A stretch of 64,000 bases of DNA from Streptomyces sp. PR69 (GCF_026420845.1 NZ_JAOWCB010000007.1:124001-188000), one strand, 5' to 3'. Counted from the stretch's first letter, positions 26,029 through 35,467 are shown. Numbers and translations: made by a program. Notes: generated from the letters alone by a model not told the origin.

Positions 26029-28473
26029 ATGAGCAGCCTCTTTGACGACAGCTTCCTGGCGGACCTCCGGCCCCCCGAGGACGAGCACCCGCCGCCGCCC
26101 GAGGACAGGGCCCCGGAGCCGGTTCCGGACGACCTCTTCCAGGGCGCCTACGACGTGCCCCCCGCGCGGGACGCGTACTACCGCGACGGCGCGCCCCGCC
26201 CTGTCGTGGACCCCGCCGCCCTGCTGGAGGGGCTCAACGAGCAGCAGCGCGCCGCCGTGGTGCACTCCGGCTCGCCGCTGCTCATCGTGGCCGGCGCGGG
26301 CTCCGGCAAGACGCGGGTGCTCACCCACCGCATCGCGCATCTGCTGGCCACCCGGCATGTGCACCCCGGGCAGATCCTGGCGATCACCTTCACCAACAAG
26401 GCCGCCGGGGAGATGAAGGAGCGCGTCGAGCAGCTCGTCGGCCCGCGGGCGGGCGCGATGTGGGTCTCCACCTTCCACAGCGCATGCGTGCGCATCCTGC
26501 GCCGCGAGTCCAAGAAACTCGGCTTCACCTCGTCGTTCTCGATCTACGACGCCGCGGACTCCAAGCGGCTCATGGCGCTGGTCTGCCGGGACCTGGACCT
26601 CGACCCCAAGAGGTTCCCGCCCAAGTCCTTCAGCGCCAAGATCTCGAATCTGAAGAACGAGCTGATCGACGAGGAGACCTTCGCCGATCAGGCTGCTGAC
26701 AGGTTCGAGAAGACCCTGGCCGAGGCGTACCGGATGTACCAGGCGCGGCTGCGCGAGGCCAACGCCCTGGACTTCGACGACATCATCATGACCGCCGTCC
26801 ATCTCCTCCAGGCGTTCCCGGATGTCGCCGAGCACTACCGCCGGCGCTTCCGCCATGTCCTGGTCGACGAGTACCAGGACACCAATCACGCCCAGTACAC
26901 GCTCGTGCGCGAACTGGTGGGGGAGGGGTACGAGGACCTGCCGCCCGCCGAGCTGTGCGTGGTGGGCGACGCCGACCAGTCGATCTACGCCTTCCGCGGC
27001 GCGACCATCCGCAACATCCTCCAGTTCGAGGAGGACTACCCGGACGCCACCACCATCCTGCTGGAGCAGAACTACCGCTCGACGCAGACCATCCTCTCCG
27101 CCGCCAACGCCGTCATCGAGCGCAACGAGAGCCGCCGCCCGAAGAACCTGTGGACCAACGCGGGCGCCGGCGCGCAGATCACCGGTTATGTCGCCGACAC
27201 CGAGCACGACGAGGCGCAGTTCGTCGCCGACGAGATCGACCGGCTGACGGACGCGGGCGAGGCGAAGGCCGGCGACGTCGCCGTCTTCTACCGCACCAAC
27301 GCCCAGTCCCGTGTCTTCGAAGAGGTTTTCATCCGTGTCGGCCTGCCCTACAAGGTCGTCGGCGGAGTGCGCTTCTACGAGCGCAAGGAGGTCCGGGACG
27401 TCCTCGCGTATCTGCGCGTCCTGGCCAACCCCGAGGACAGCGTCCCGCTGCGCCGCATCCTCAACGTTCCCAAGCGGGGCATCGGCGAGCGCGCCGAGGC
27501 GATGATCGAGGCGCTGGCGCTGCGCGAGAAGACCAGCTTCCCGCAGGCGCTGCGCCGCGTGGACGAGGCGTACGGCATGGCGGCCCGCTCCGCCAACGCC
27601 GTCAAGCGCTTCAACGCCCTCATGGACGAGCTGCGCACCGTCGTGGAGTCCGGCGCGGGCCCCGCCACCATCCTGGAGGCCGTCCTGGAGCGCACGGGCT
27701 ATCTCGCCGAGCTCCAGGCCTCCACCGACCCGCAGGACGAGACCCGGGTCGAGAACCTCCAGGAACTGGCCGCCGTGGCCCTGGAGTTCGAGCAGGAGCG
27801 GGGTGAGGCGGAGGGAGCCGGGACCCTCGCCGAGTTCCTGGAGCAGGTGGCGCTGGTCGCGGACTCCGACCAGATCCCCGACGAGGACACGGAGGGCTCC
27901 GGCGTCATCACGCTGATGACGCTGCACACGGCCAAGGGTCTGGAGTTTCCGGTCGTCTTCCTCACGGGCCTGGAGGACGGCGTCTTCCCGCATATGCGGG
28001 CGCTTGGGCAGACCAAGGAACTGGAGGAGGAGCGGCGGCTGGCCTATGTGGGCATCACCCGCGCCCGTGAGCGCCTGTATCTGACCCGTTCGACGATGCG
28101 CAGCGCCTGGGGCCAGCCGTCGTACAACCCGCCCTCCCGATTCCTTGAGGAGATCCCCGGGCAGCATCTGGAGTGGAAGCGGACCGGCCCCGCGGCCGCT
28201 CCCGCGGGCCCGACCGCGGGGATCGCTTCCTCGCTGAGCGCCGCTTCAGGCTCGCGTGGGGGCCGCGGAGCGCCGGGCTTTGCCACGCGGCGCGCAGGCG
28301 AGAAGCCGGTGATCGCGCTGTCGGTGGGCGACCGGGTCACCCATGACCAGTTCGGTCTGGGTACGGTGATCGAGGTGAAGGGCTCCGGCGGCGACGCACA
28401 GGCGACGATCGACTTCGGCGACGCCAAGCCGAAGCGGCTGCTGCTGAGGTACGCACCGGTCGAGAAGCTGTGA
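26029..28473 (+). CDS. pcrA: ATP-dependent DNA helicase PcrA/UvrD
   Basis: This 814-aa 3'-5' helicase acts in DNA repair and replication restart. The sequence shows Walker A AGAGSGKTRVL (~86-96), Walker B VDEYQDTN (~277), QNYRSTQ, the UvrD C-terminal domain with LMTLHTAKGLEFPVVF and VGITRARERLYLTRS, and a C-terminal Tudor-like segment (GDRVTHDQFGLGTV). An acidic ~65-residue N-terminal extension precedes the helicase core. ATG 26029 is chosen (TTG 26020 is an alternative) because the -10 box TAGACT ends 9 nt before. The promoter looks DNA-damage-inducible. The stop codon lies inside a tandem repeat. Confidence 0.95.
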   Translation: MSSLFDDSFLADLRPPEDEHPPPPEDRAPEPVPDDLFQGAYDVPPARDAYYRDGAPRPVVDPAALLEGLNEQQRAAVVHSGSPLLIVAGAGSGKTRVLTHRIAHLLATRHVHPGQILAITFTNKAAGEMKERVEQLVGPRAGAMWVSTFHSACVRILRRESKKLGFTSSFSIYDAADSKRLMALVCRDLDLDPKRFPPKSFSAKISNLKNELIDEETFADQAADRFEKTLAEAYRMYQARLREANALDFDDIIMTAVHLLQAFPDVAEHYRRRFRHVLVDEYQDTNHAQYTLVRELVGEGYEDLPPAELCVVGDADQSIYAFRGATIRNILQFEEDYPDATTILLEQNYRSTQTILSAANAVIERNESRRPKNLWTNAGAGAQITGYVADTEHDEAQFVADEIDRLTDAGEAKAGDVAVFYRTNAQSRVFEEVFIRVGLPYKVVGGVRFYERKEVRDVLAYLRVLANPEDSVPLRRILNVPKRGIGERAEAMIEALALREKTSFPQALRRVDEAYGMAARSANAVKRFNALMDELRTVVESGAGPATILEAVLERTGYLAELQASTDPQDETRVENLQELAAVALEFEQERGEAEGAGTLAEFLEQVALVADSDQIPDEDTEGSGVITLMTLHTAKGLEFPVVFLTGLEDGVFPHMRALGQTKELEEERRLAYVGITRARERLYLTRSTMRSAWGQPSYNPPSRFLEEIPGQHLEWKRTGPAAAPAGPTAGIASSLSAASGSRGGRGAPGFATRRAGEKPVIALSVGDRVTHDQFGLGTVIEVKGSGGDAQATIDFGDAKPKRLLLRYAPVEKL

Positions 28474-28522
28474 CGTCGTGAAGCTGTGACGTCGTGAAGC
28501 TGTGACGTCGTGAAGCTGTGAC
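28464..28522. repeat. 16-bp tandem repeat spanning the pcrA stop codon
   Basis: Three full exact copies of gaagctgtgacgtcgt and one partial copy run head to tail. The first copy encodes the last Lys-Leu and stop of pcrA. Confidence 0.95.
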
Positions 28523-28533
28523 AAGTGTGAGAA

Positions 28534-28563
28534 AAGGTCCCCTCCGTGACCGGAGGGGACCTT
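28534..28563. terminator. Bidirectional terminator between pcrA and M23 gene
   Basis: AAGGTCCCCTCCG pairs perfectly (13 bp) with its complement across TGAC, between convergent genes. Confidence 0.75.
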
Positions 28564-28575
28564 GGTCGTTGAGGT

Positions 28576-30093
28576 CTACGTCGGGTCAAGGCCCTTGCCG
28601 CGCAGCCAGGTCAGCGGGTCGACGGCGGAGCCGCCTCCGGGCCGGACCTCGAAGTGGAGGTGCGGCCCGGTCGAGTTGCCCGAGTTGCCCGCGTACGCAA
28701 TGACATCGCCGGCCTTGACCGAGCCGGAGCGGATCTTGGTGCTGCTGAGGTGGCAGTACCAGGTCTCGGTGCCGTCGGGAGCGGTGACGATGGCCATGTT
28801 GCCGTAGGCGCTGTTCCACTGGGTGCGCACGGTGCCGTCGGTAGCGGCCATGACAGGCGTGCCGTAGGCCACCGGGAAGTCGATGCCGGTGTGCACGGAC
28901 ATCCAGTTGATGCCCGCCTGGCCGTAGTAGGCGCTGAGGCCGTGCTGTTTGACCGGCAGCATGAACTTGGGGCGCAGCGCCTCCCGCCGCTTGGCCTCTT
29001 CCTCGCGCTTCTTGCGCTCCGCCTCCTGGCGTGCCTTGAGGTCGATGCGCTCCTGGGTGCGGGAGGCGCGGTCGCCGAAGTCGCGGGCGTCGGCGCTGAG
29101 GGCCGCGAGCTGCGTATCAATCTTGCTGTTGGCCGCGATGGACTTGGCCGCGGCCTCTTCGGCGGCGGCCGCGACATTGGACGTGCTGTCCTTGCCGTCC
29201 CCGTCGCCGCCCGAGCCGAGGCTGTTGACGGATGCGGCCGCGATGCCGGCGACGCCCATCACACAGGCCGAGGGGACGGCCACGGTGAGCAGGGCGGAGC
29301 GTTTCGCGGGGGTGCGGCGGCGGCCTCTGCCGCCCCCGCCGGAGCGGCGGACGGGGCGCGGGGTGACCGGAGCGGCGGGGGTGAGCGTCTCAGGCTCGCC
29401 GTCCGGACCATCGCCATCGGCGTCGGCGCCGCTCCCGGCCGCCACACCGCCGTCCTCGCTGTCGCCGTCGAAGCCGTGCCCGCCGTTGCCTTGGTCGCCG
29501 GACGGCGTCTCGTAGGCGTAATCCTGGGTGAACGGCTGAGTGAAGTCCCGCTCCCCGGACTCCTGCTCCTGCCCGAACTCCTGCTCCGGCGTGAACTGCT
29601 GCGGTACGAAAGGCTCCGCGGCGGTCCCGTCCGCGTTCCAGGCGGTCGCATCCCACTGGCCGGTGGTGTCGTACGGCGGCGTCACCCACTGACCCGTGGC
29701 CGTCGCCTCGTACCCGTCGTATCCGCCGTATCCGAACGATGCGGCGACGTTCTCGTACTGGCCCGTCTGGCTCGAGGCCTGGTTCCAGGCGGTGGCGTCC
29801 CACTGGCCGGTGGTGTCGTAACCGGCCGTGTCGTAAGAGGCGGTGGCGGGCGCCGGATAGGCGGCGGTCTCGTACTGCTGCTGGTGCTGCTCGCCCTGTG
29901 CTCCGGCGTAGCCCGCGTCGTAGCCGTAACCGTAGTCGGCCGTTCCGGCGTTCCACTGCGAGGCGTCGTACTGGCCGCTCTGGCCGGCCTCGTAGCTGCC
30001 GGGCAGGGAGCCGAAGAGCGGGTCGGCGTCAAAGCTGCCGGCAGCGTGGCCGTCGTATCCGACGTACCCGGCGTGGGCGTGCTGGTCGTTCAC
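28576..30093 (-). CDS. Membrane-anchored M23-family (LytM) endopeptidase
   Basis: This ~505-aa zinc metallopeptidase is predicted to cleave peptidoglycan cross-bridges. The C-terminal ~120 residues carry the M23 zinc ligands: HTGID and HLHFEV. Before it are a basic region, one membrane helix (SALLTVAVPSACVMGVAGI) and a coiled coil. The N-terminal ~230 residues are Tyr/Gln/Gly/Asp-rich with repeats of GQWDATAW and similar units. GTG 30093 is chosen over ATG 30228 because the residues before it are Arg-rich and atypical and GAGAG lies upstream. Its 3' end faces pcrA. Confidence 0.85.
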   Translation of the reverse strand: MNDQHAHAGYVGYDGHAAGSFDADPLFGSLPGSYEAGQSGQYDASQWNAGTADYGYGYDAGYAGAQGEQHQQQYETAAYPAPATASYDTAGYDTTGQWDATAWNQASSQTGQYENVAASFGYGGYDGYEATATGQWVTPPYDTTGQWDATAWNADGTAAEPFVPQQFTPEQEFGQEQESGERDFTQPFTQDYAYETPSGDQGNGGHGFDGDSEDGGVAAGSGADADGDGPDGEPETLTPAAPVTPRPVRRSGGGGRGRRRTPAKRSALLTVAVPSACVMGVAGIAAASVNSLGSGGDGDGKDSTSNVAAAAEEAAAKSIAANSKIDTQLAALSADARDFGDRASRTQERIDLKARQEAERKKREEEAKRREALRPKFMLPVKQHGLSAYYGQAGINWMSVHTGIDFPVAYGTPVMAATDGTVRTQWNSAYGNMAIVTAPDGTETWYCHLSSTKIRSGSVKAGDVIAYAGNSGNSTGPHLHFEVRPGGGSAVDPLTWLRGKGLDPT

Positions 30094-30336
30094 CAACTTC
30101 TCTCTCGCCTCGGCAGCAGGACCTGGGGCGCCTGGGTCCGGGGCCAGTGAACGACGGTCCCGGAGGCGACGCGGTGGCCGCGACTGTACCCGGCGGTATG
30201 CGACGGCGACAATCTCCGGCTGCTTCAAGGGAATCAGGAAACGGGCATTCGGCGGCCTTTCGGCAGTCAGTGGACGCAGCTTTGGCGGTACGTTCGAAAT
30301 TCGTTCGACCTGAGGCTCTGGATGTGCTCCGCGGCG
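30094..30336. other. Intergenic region upstream of M23 gene
   Basis: This 243-bp gap contains a direct repeat of TCGAAC spaced 11 bp on the minus strand and an imperfect TCGAA-N5-TTCGA inverted repeat at 30294-30308. No gene is visible. Confidence 0.4.
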
Positions 30337-31236
30337 TCAGGCCACGGAGACCGCGCCGGATGCGCTGATCACCGCTGGTTCGCTCGTCTCCAGCGCCTGG
30401 CGGACGCCGGCGGCGACGGCGGGGTGCACCGGCAGCGCAAGATGGCCGATTCCGCTCACGGGCACGTTCTCCGCGATCAGGTCGGGGTGGTCGATGCAGG
30501 CCGTCTCCATCGGCATCATCAGCTGGTCGAGATCGCTCCAGAAGCTCACACATCTGGTGCGGCAGCCCGGAGCGGGCTGCCGCAGCTCCTCGATCACCGG
30601 CGATCCGGGGCGCATCTGACGCGCAAGGGGGTGTGCGCCCGCGAGCAGGGCGACAGGTGTACCCGCATGCGGGGTGCCGAGGGTGACGAGCGTGCGTACG
30701 CGGCTGTCGCCGGCCAGCCGCTGCACGTAGTAGCGGGCGACGAGGCCGCCGAGGCTGTGCCCCACGACATCGACCTCACGGTGGCCCGTGCGGGCGCATA
30801 TGTCCTCTATATGGCGGCCGAGCGACGCGGCGGCGGTCCGGATGTCGCAGGTGAGCGGGGAGTAGGTGAAACAGCTGACCCGGCGGCCGCCGTCGCGGGC
30901 CAGAAAGCGGCGCAGCAGCACGAACACCGAGCGGTTGTCCACGAAGCCATGGAGCAGAACGACAGGCGGGCGCTGCCCCGCGTCGACGGGCAGAGCGGCC
31001 GTGCCCTCGGGGCGTCGGCCCGTGGGACCCGTCGGACCCGCAGGCCCGGAGGCAGGCTCCGGGCCGGGGCGCTCCGGCGTCAGGCCCGTGGGATAGAGCA
31101 GCAGATGGCCGGCGAGGACGGTCAGCTCCAAGGCGGTGGCGCGGAGCAGTGCGGCCGACAGCCGCAGATGCCGTACAGGATGCAGACACCGTGGCATCGG
31201 CGGCAGCAAGGGCAGGACCCTGGTGGGGACCCTCAT
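30337..31236 (-). CDS. Lipase/esterase of the alpha/beta-hydrolase fold
   Basis: This 299-aa hydrolase has the nucleophile elbow GHSLGG (Ser), oxyanion segment VVLLHGFVDN, a following TLGTPHAGTP typical of class I lipases, and a late His in GIGHLALP. The N-terminal ~50 residues include a hydrophobic stretch (LRATALELTVLAGHLLLYP) that may anchor it in the membrane or act as a signal. A Pro/Gly-rich linker separates it from the catalytic domain. ATG 31236 has GGGGAGG upstream. It matches, by position and content, the lipase between the M23 gene and icmB in S. coelicolor as I recall it. Substrate unknown. Confidence 0.82.
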   Translation of the reverse strand: MRVPTRVLPLLPPMPRCLHPVRHLRLSAALLRATALELTVLAGHLLLYPTGLTPERPGPEPASGPAGPTGPTGRRPEGTAALPVDAGQRPPVVLLHGFVDNRSVFVLLRRFLARDGGRRVSCFTYSPLTCDIRTAAASLGRHIEDICARTGHREVDVVGHSLGGLVARYYVQRLAGDSRVRTLVTLGTPHAGTPVALLAGAHPLARQMRPGSPVIEELRQPAPGCRTRCVSFWSDLDQLMMPMETACIDHPDLIAENVPVSGIGHLALPVHPAVAAGVRQALETSEPAVISASGAVSVA

Positions 31237-31665
31237 GGCCTACCTCCCCTACGGCACGCGAGAGCAGGCTCCTTCCCCCGTGCGCCCCTCATGGGGTGCT
31301 GCCACTCATGGCCGGCGGATGCGCTGCCTGGTCCCCGGCGCCGCCCGCCGTCCTGTGCGGCCTGGACGGCGGGCGGCGCCGGGGCGGTGACGGTGCGCAA
31401 ACCGAGGTGGGTCGGGTCGCGCCGCCGTGCCGGGCGGCTGACGGCGCGGTGGCGCGACGACCCTGTAGCGGCTCCCCTCGCAGTCGTGCCCGCGACGGCT
31501 TGTGAGCCCTCTGGTGCGGGTACGACGCATAGCGAACATGTCCCACGTGTGATTTCCCCCTCCCCGTTCACCGCGAAACTGCGGGTTGCGGGATGCTGGA
31601 GATAAACGTTCGTTCACTTCGGCGCCCCTTGAGGGGGCACGGCAGCCGGGTTTGTGGAGGCAGTG
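31237..31665. other. 429-bp divergent intergenic region
   Basis: This stretch between the lipase and icmB starts holds a very large hairpin (31333-31384). I see no supported gene; the ORFs here have poor codon use. Confidence 0.5.
31333..31384. repeat. 21-bp perfect inverted repeat between divergent genes
   Basis: Arms at 31333-31353 and 31364-31384 are exact complements over 21 bp (CCCCGGCGCCGCCCGCCGTC plus C) with a 10-nt loop. A terminator is unexpected between divergent starts. It could be a 5'-UTR structure, the end of a small RNA, or a mobile palindrome. Confidence 0.85.
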
Positions 31666-32079
31666 ATGGGTGTGAGCGGTCCGATCCGCGTGGTGGTGGC
31701 CAAGCCGGGCCTCGACGGCCATGACCGCGGGGCGAAGGTGATCGCGCGGGCGCTGCGCGACGCGGGCATGGAGGTCATCTACACCGGGCTGCACCAGACG
31801 CCCGAGCAGATCGTGGACACGGCGATCCAGGAGGACGCGGACGCGATCGGCCTGTCCATCCTCTCCGGCGCGCACAACACGCTCTTCGCGAAGGTGATCG
31901 AGCTGCTGAAGGACCGGGACGCGGAGGACATCAAGGTCTTCGGCGGGGGGATCATCCCCGAGGCGGACATTCCCCCGCTGAAGCGACTCGGTGTGGCGGA
32001 GATCTTCACTCCTGGTGCGACCACGGCGTCCATCGTTGACTGGGTCAACGCGAACGTGCGCCATCCGGCTGAGGCGTAG
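31666..32079 (+). CDS. icmB: Isobutyryl-CoA mutase small (B12-binding) subunit
   Basis: This 137-aa protein is the separate cobalamin-binding half of an acyl-CoA mutase that interconverts isobutyryl-CoA and n-butyryl-CoA. It shows the B12 signature DGHDRG (base-off His ligand), SILSGAH and the glycine-rich [14 protein letters not shown] 31666 has GTGGAGG upstream. The large subunit is not in the window, as in S. coelicolor where icmA is unlinked (from memory). It could instead serve a related mutase such as the hydroxyisobutyryl- or methylmalonyl-CoA type; gene order supports icmB. Confidence 0.8.
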   Translation: MGVSGPIRVVVAKPGLDGHDRGAKVIARALRDAGMEVIYTGLHQTPEQIVDTAIQEDADAIGLSILSGAHNTLFAKVIELLKDRDAEDIKVFGGGIIPEADIPPLKRLGVAEIFTPGATTASIVDWVNANVRHPAEA

Positions 32080-32082
32080 GCC

Positions 32083-32323
32083 ATGTTTGGGGGCTCCGCC
32101 CCCGGACCCCCGCTCCTCAAACTCCCCCAGACTCCGTCCGGGGGCACCCCTGGGGGCACCTCCGTGGGGGTACCCCCGGACGAAGTCTGCGGGAGGTGGC
32201 TGCGGGAGCTTGAGGACACGTCCGAAGGCCGTACCGGGGTCTGGGGCGGAGCCCCCGTCACGGGAAGGGGTCCACACGCCCCAGGGCGTAGGGGGAGGTC
32301 AGGGGAAAGACCACACGCAGCAG
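32083..32323. repeat. GC-rich palindromic intergenic repeats
   Basis: Several overlapping short palindromes lie between convergent genes (ggggctccgcccc, tccgggggcacccc, ggggtacccccgga). The pattern is similar to the array at 47.9 kb and typical of Streptomyces low-information sequence. The region probably also terminates both transcripts. Confidence 0.55.
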
Positions 32324-33946
32324 TCAGGCGGGGGCGGGCCCGGGCGGCGGGCCCGTTAGTTCGGTGTGGATGGCCGCCCGCAGGCGCAGGGTGGACACCA
32401 GCCGCTGGAAGGCCTCCGCCCAGTAGCCGCCCGCGCCCGGGGACGCTCCTTCCGGTTCGTCCGGTGTGGCCGCCAGCGGCTCCAGGCGGACGGCCGCGGA
32501 GGGGTCCAGACAGCGCTCGGCCAAGCCCATCACACCGCTGAAGCTCCACGGATAGCTCCCGGCGTCGCGTGCGATGTCCAGCGCGTCGACCACCGCCCGG
32601 CCCAGCGGCTCCGCCCACGGCACCGCGCACACCCCGAGCAGCTGGAACGCCTCCGACAGGCCGTGCGCCGCCACGAACCGCGCGACCCACTCCGCCCGCT
32701 CCTCTTCCGCCAGCGCCACCAGCAGCTTCGCCCGCTCGGCCAGGGATATCGTGCCGGGGCCGTCCGCCGGCGGAGAACCGGGCGCGCCCAGCAGCGCCCG
32801 GGACCACTCGGCGTCCCCCTGCCGCACGGCCGCCCGGCACCACGCGGCGTGCAGCTCGTCCCGCCAGCCGTCCGCCACGGGCAGGGCCACCGTCTCCGCG
32901 GCCGAACGCCCGCCCAACCGCTCCCGCCAGACCGACAGCGGCGCGGCTTCCACGAGCTGCCCCAGCCACCAGGAGCGCTCGCCGCGCCCCGAGGGCGGCT
33001 TCACGGTCATGCCGTCGCGCTGCATGTCCGCGTCACACTCGTGCGGAGCCTCCACCGCTATCGCCGCCTGCCCGTCCCGGCCGTCGTGGCACAGGCTGAT
33101 GCAGGAGGCCGCCCGCTGTGCCATGCGACCGGCGAGCGCTGAGCCCGGCAGTGCGGACAGCAGCTCGGCGGCCAGGGCCCTGACGTTCCGGCTCCGGTCG
33201 GACAGGGCCTGCTCCAGGAACGGCTCATCCGCCTGACACAGCCCCGTACGGAGCGAGTCGAGGAACATCAGCCGGTCCTCGGCCCGCTCGGTGGTCCACG
33301 TCGAAGCCAGCAGCTCCCGCGCCGCACCCGCGTCCTGGTCCCGGACCGCCGCGAGCAGAGCGACCCGCTCGGCGAACAGGCCCTCCTCCCACGGCTTTCG
33401 CACCGCATCCGCGTCGGTCACATCGAGCAGTGCCGAGCCGCTGCCCGCGCTGCGCAGCGCGAATCTCCACTCCGCGTTGAGCCCGGCGAGCCACAGCGCG
33501 CGCGGCCCGGCGAAGGCGAGCGACTGCGGCCGCAGGTCCGTGCGCGCCCGCGCCGCGTCCAGCAGAGCGGGCAGCAGCTCCGCCGGGGCCTGATACCCCT
33601 GCGCGTTGGCGGTGGTCAGCCACTGCGGGAGCAGCTCGGTGAGATCGGGCGCGACGCCGCGCCTGCCGCCGCCCGAGGGCGCGCGGTCCGCAAGCAGCTG
33701 GGCCAGGCGGCGGCGAGCTGCCGCGGGCAACGGCGGCCGCGGGTCATGAGGGGCGCGCTCGGGCAGGGGCGCCGCGGGCGCGGGCAGCAGCCCCGCCCTG
33801 CGCCGCACGGTCTGCAGAGCCGCCGCGTCCAGCAGCGCGACCGGCGCGTCCTTGGCGGGCTCGACGGCCGCGGCCGGCACCGCACGGCGGTCGGTGCCGA
33901 GGAGGGCCGAGGTGACGAGATCCTCCCAGAGCGAGGTGTCGGCCAT
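32324..33946 (-). CDS. DUF5691-family protein of the MoxR/VWA cluster
   Basis: This 540-aa protein is largely helical, Ala/Leu/Arg-rich and repeat-like, resembling alpha-solenoid (HEAT-like) scaffolds. No signal peptide or catalytic motif is visible. I assign it to DUF5691 from its MADTSLWEDLVTSALLGTDR start and its partners. ATG 33946 follows a purine-rich GAAAGGGTGG. It is the second gene of a two-gene operon behind the SWIM protein, 83 bp apart, and faces away from the MoxR operon. It may present substrates to the MoxR ATPase; that is inference. Confidence 0.72.
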   Translation of the reverse strand: MADTSLWEDLVTSALLGTDRRAVPAAAVEPAKDAPVALLDAAALQTVRRRAGLLPAPAAPLPERAPHDPRPPLPAAARRRLAQLLADRAPSGGGRRGVAPDLTELLPQWLTTANAQGYQAPAELLPALLDAARARTDLRPQSLAFAGPRALWLAGLNAEWRFALRSAGSGSALLDVTDADAVRKPWEEGLFAERVALLAAVRDQDAGAARELLASTWTTERAEDRLMFLDSLRTGLCQADEPFLEQALSDRSRNVRALAAELLSALPGSALAGRMAQRAASCISLCHDGRDGQAAIAVEAPHECDADMQRDGMTVKPPSGRGERSWWLGQLVEAAPLSVWRERLGGRSAAETVALPVADGWRDELHAAWCRAAVRQGDAEWSRALLGAPGSPPADGPGTISLAERAKLLVALAEEERAEWVARFVAAHGLSEAFQLLGVCAVPWAEPLGRAVVDALDIARDAGSYPWSFSGVMGLAERCLDPSAAVRLEPLAATPDEPEGASPGAGGYWAEAFQRLVSTLRLRAAIHTELTGPPPGPAPA

Positions 33947-34029
33947 GCTGCCACCCTTTCTTCTGCTCTTCTGCTCTTCTGCGTTTCTTGTGCGTTCAGC
34001 TCTTCTGCTTCGGTCGGGTCGCCGCGCCT

Positions 34030-35376
34030 TCAGATCAGCGGAATCGTCCCTGATGTGTCCTCGGACCAGACGGCGATCGGGGAGAAGCCCCGATGGCCCG
34101 CCTCGCCGAACACGGTCACCGGCCGGCCGCCGGACACCGCGGCGAGACGCAGCAGGCCGGGACGGGACAGCGCGTCGGGGGCGACCGGCAGCGCCAGCGC
34201 GCCGTCCGCGTCGGCGAGCTGCCACCCCTCGTCCGCGGGGGCCGGTATGACATCGCCCAGCGTCACCGGCCAGGACTCCAGCCACGGGTCGTCCCGCAGC
34301 GCCCGTCCGTACGCCTCGACCGCTGCGGCGACCGGCGCTCCCGGCGGCCGTCCGCCGTCCTGCACGGGGGCGCCGGCCAGCTCGGTCAGCTCAGCCCGCA
34401 GCTGCCCGGCACCGCCGTACGGAGTCAGCACGGCCTGCACCGTCAGACCCACGGGCAGCGCCAGCTGCGGCGCCCGGCCCGCGGCCCCGAAGGACAGCAG
34501 CAGCGCCGTCCGGCCCGACTCCCGGCCGTGCAGCCAGATGCGGCGCGTGGTGATCCTGCCCTCCGCCGAGTCGTACTGCGCGAGGATCAGCCAGCGGTCC
34601 CGCACCGGCTCGCCCACAGCGGGCGTGGACAGCCCCACCCGGGACCGGACCACCGCCGCCAGCGGCTCGGGCAGCCGGTCGAGGCCCAGCCAGGCCGTAT
34701 TCAGCAGATGCAGCAGCGCGCACTCCTCCAGCAGCCGCACCGGCCAGCCCGCACCCGAGCCGGGAATCGCCCCCAACTCCCGGACCCGCGCCGCCAGCCC
34801 GGGCGCCTGGGCGTCCACCATGCGGGCCGCGGTCTCCTCCCACAGCCCGTAACCCGACTGCTCCGCCGTGGCCAGCCCGGAGCGCAGCAGATCCGCGAGC
34901 CGCTGCTCCAGCTCGCCCGCGCCCGCCGTGATCCGCTCCGCCCGGCGCTCCGCGCGCCGCCGGGACGCCTCCGGATCGGCTGGCTTCCCGCCGCCGCCCC
35001 CACTCTTGCCGTCCCGGTCGGCGGCACGCTGTCTGCGGCCCTCCAGCCACTGCTCGGCCCACTCCGGCGCGGTCGAGTCCCGGACCGCGGTGTCGTCCGA
35101 CGCCCAGAGCAGCAGCAGCCCCAGCGCGTGCTTGCACGGGAACTTACGGCTCGGACAACTGCACTTGTAGGACGGGCCGCCCGCGGTGTCCACGACGGTC
35201 TGATACGGCCTGCTGCCGCTGCCCTTGCACAGGCCCCACACCGCCCCCGAGCCGCTGCAGCCCGCATCCGACCACGGGCCCGGCACGCTCAGCCTGTTTC
35301 CCGCTCTGCGTGAAGCGTCGTCAGGAGCCAGTGCCAGCACCTGTTCCGACGTCCAGCGCACCCCCTGCTGATTCAT
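34030..35376 (-). CDS. SWIM zinc-finger protein of the MoxR/VWA cluster
   Basis: This 448-aa protein has the SWIM motif CxCx6CxH (Cys72, Cys74, Cys81, His83), which binds zinc and usually nucleic acid or protein. The rest has no recognised catalytic site. ATG 35376 is favoured over GTG 35406: it begins MNQQGVRWTSEQVLALAPD and a DNA-damage-type promoter -10 (TACCGT) ends only 7 nt upstream, giving a leaderless mRNA. It heads the operon with DUF5691 and is divergent from the MoxR operon. SWIM plus MoxR plus VWA suggests a damage-related assembly or remodelling role; that is inferred. Confidence 0.82.
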   Translation of the reverse strand: MNQQGVRWTSEQVLALAPDDASRRAGNRLSVPGPWSDAGCSGSGAVWGLCKGSGSRPYQTVVDTAGGPSYKCSCPSRKFPCKHALGLLLLWASDDTAVRDSTAPEWAEQWLEGRRQRAADRDGKSGGGGGKPADPEASRRRAERRAERITAGAGELEQRLADLLRSGLATAEQSGYGLWEETAARMVDAQAPGLAARVRELGAIPGSGAGWPVRLLEECALLHLLNTAWLGLDRLPEPLAAVVRSRVGLSTPAVGEPVRDRWLILAQYDSAEGRITTRRIWLHGRESGRTALLLSFGAAGRAPQLALPVGLTVQAVLTPYGGAGQLRAELTELAGAPVQDGGRPPGAPVAAAVEAYGRALRDDPWLESWPVTLGDVIPAPADEGWQLADADGALALPVAPDALSRPGLLRLAAVSGGRPVTVFGEAGHRGFSPIAVWSEDTSGTIPLI

Positions 35377-35383
35377 GTCGACG

Positions 35384-35406
35384 ACGGTAGGGCCGACCAC
35401 TGACAA
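35384..35406 (-). promoter_or_regulatory. PafBC-type DNA-damage promoter, leftward operon
   Basis: On the minus strand TTGTCAGTG-N8-TACCGT matches the RecA-NDp consensus (TTGTCRGTG-N8-TAnnnT) at every defined base and spacing. It is 7 nt from the SWIM ATG. The 13-bp arm CGATTGTCAGTGG is repeated in mirror image at 35442-35454. Confidence 0.75.
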
Positions 35407-35444
35407 TCGGCTCTGACCTGCGGCGACGGTTCGTCAGCGATCGA

Positions 35445-35467
35445 TTGTCAGTGGCGTGGTGCACCGT
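35445..35467 (+). promoter_or_regulatory. PafBC-type DNA-damage promoter, rightward operon
   Basis: TTGTCAGTG-N8-CACCGT matches RecA-NDp perfectly at the upstream element; the -10 has C for the first T. It lies 47 nt before the MoxR start and is a mirror copy of the leftward promoter. Confidence 0.65.

Noticed and set aside
30294-30308. TCGAA-N5-TTCGA like a LexA box
   Set aside because: Arm spacing is one base short of the actinobacterial LexA consensus and no damage gene follows.
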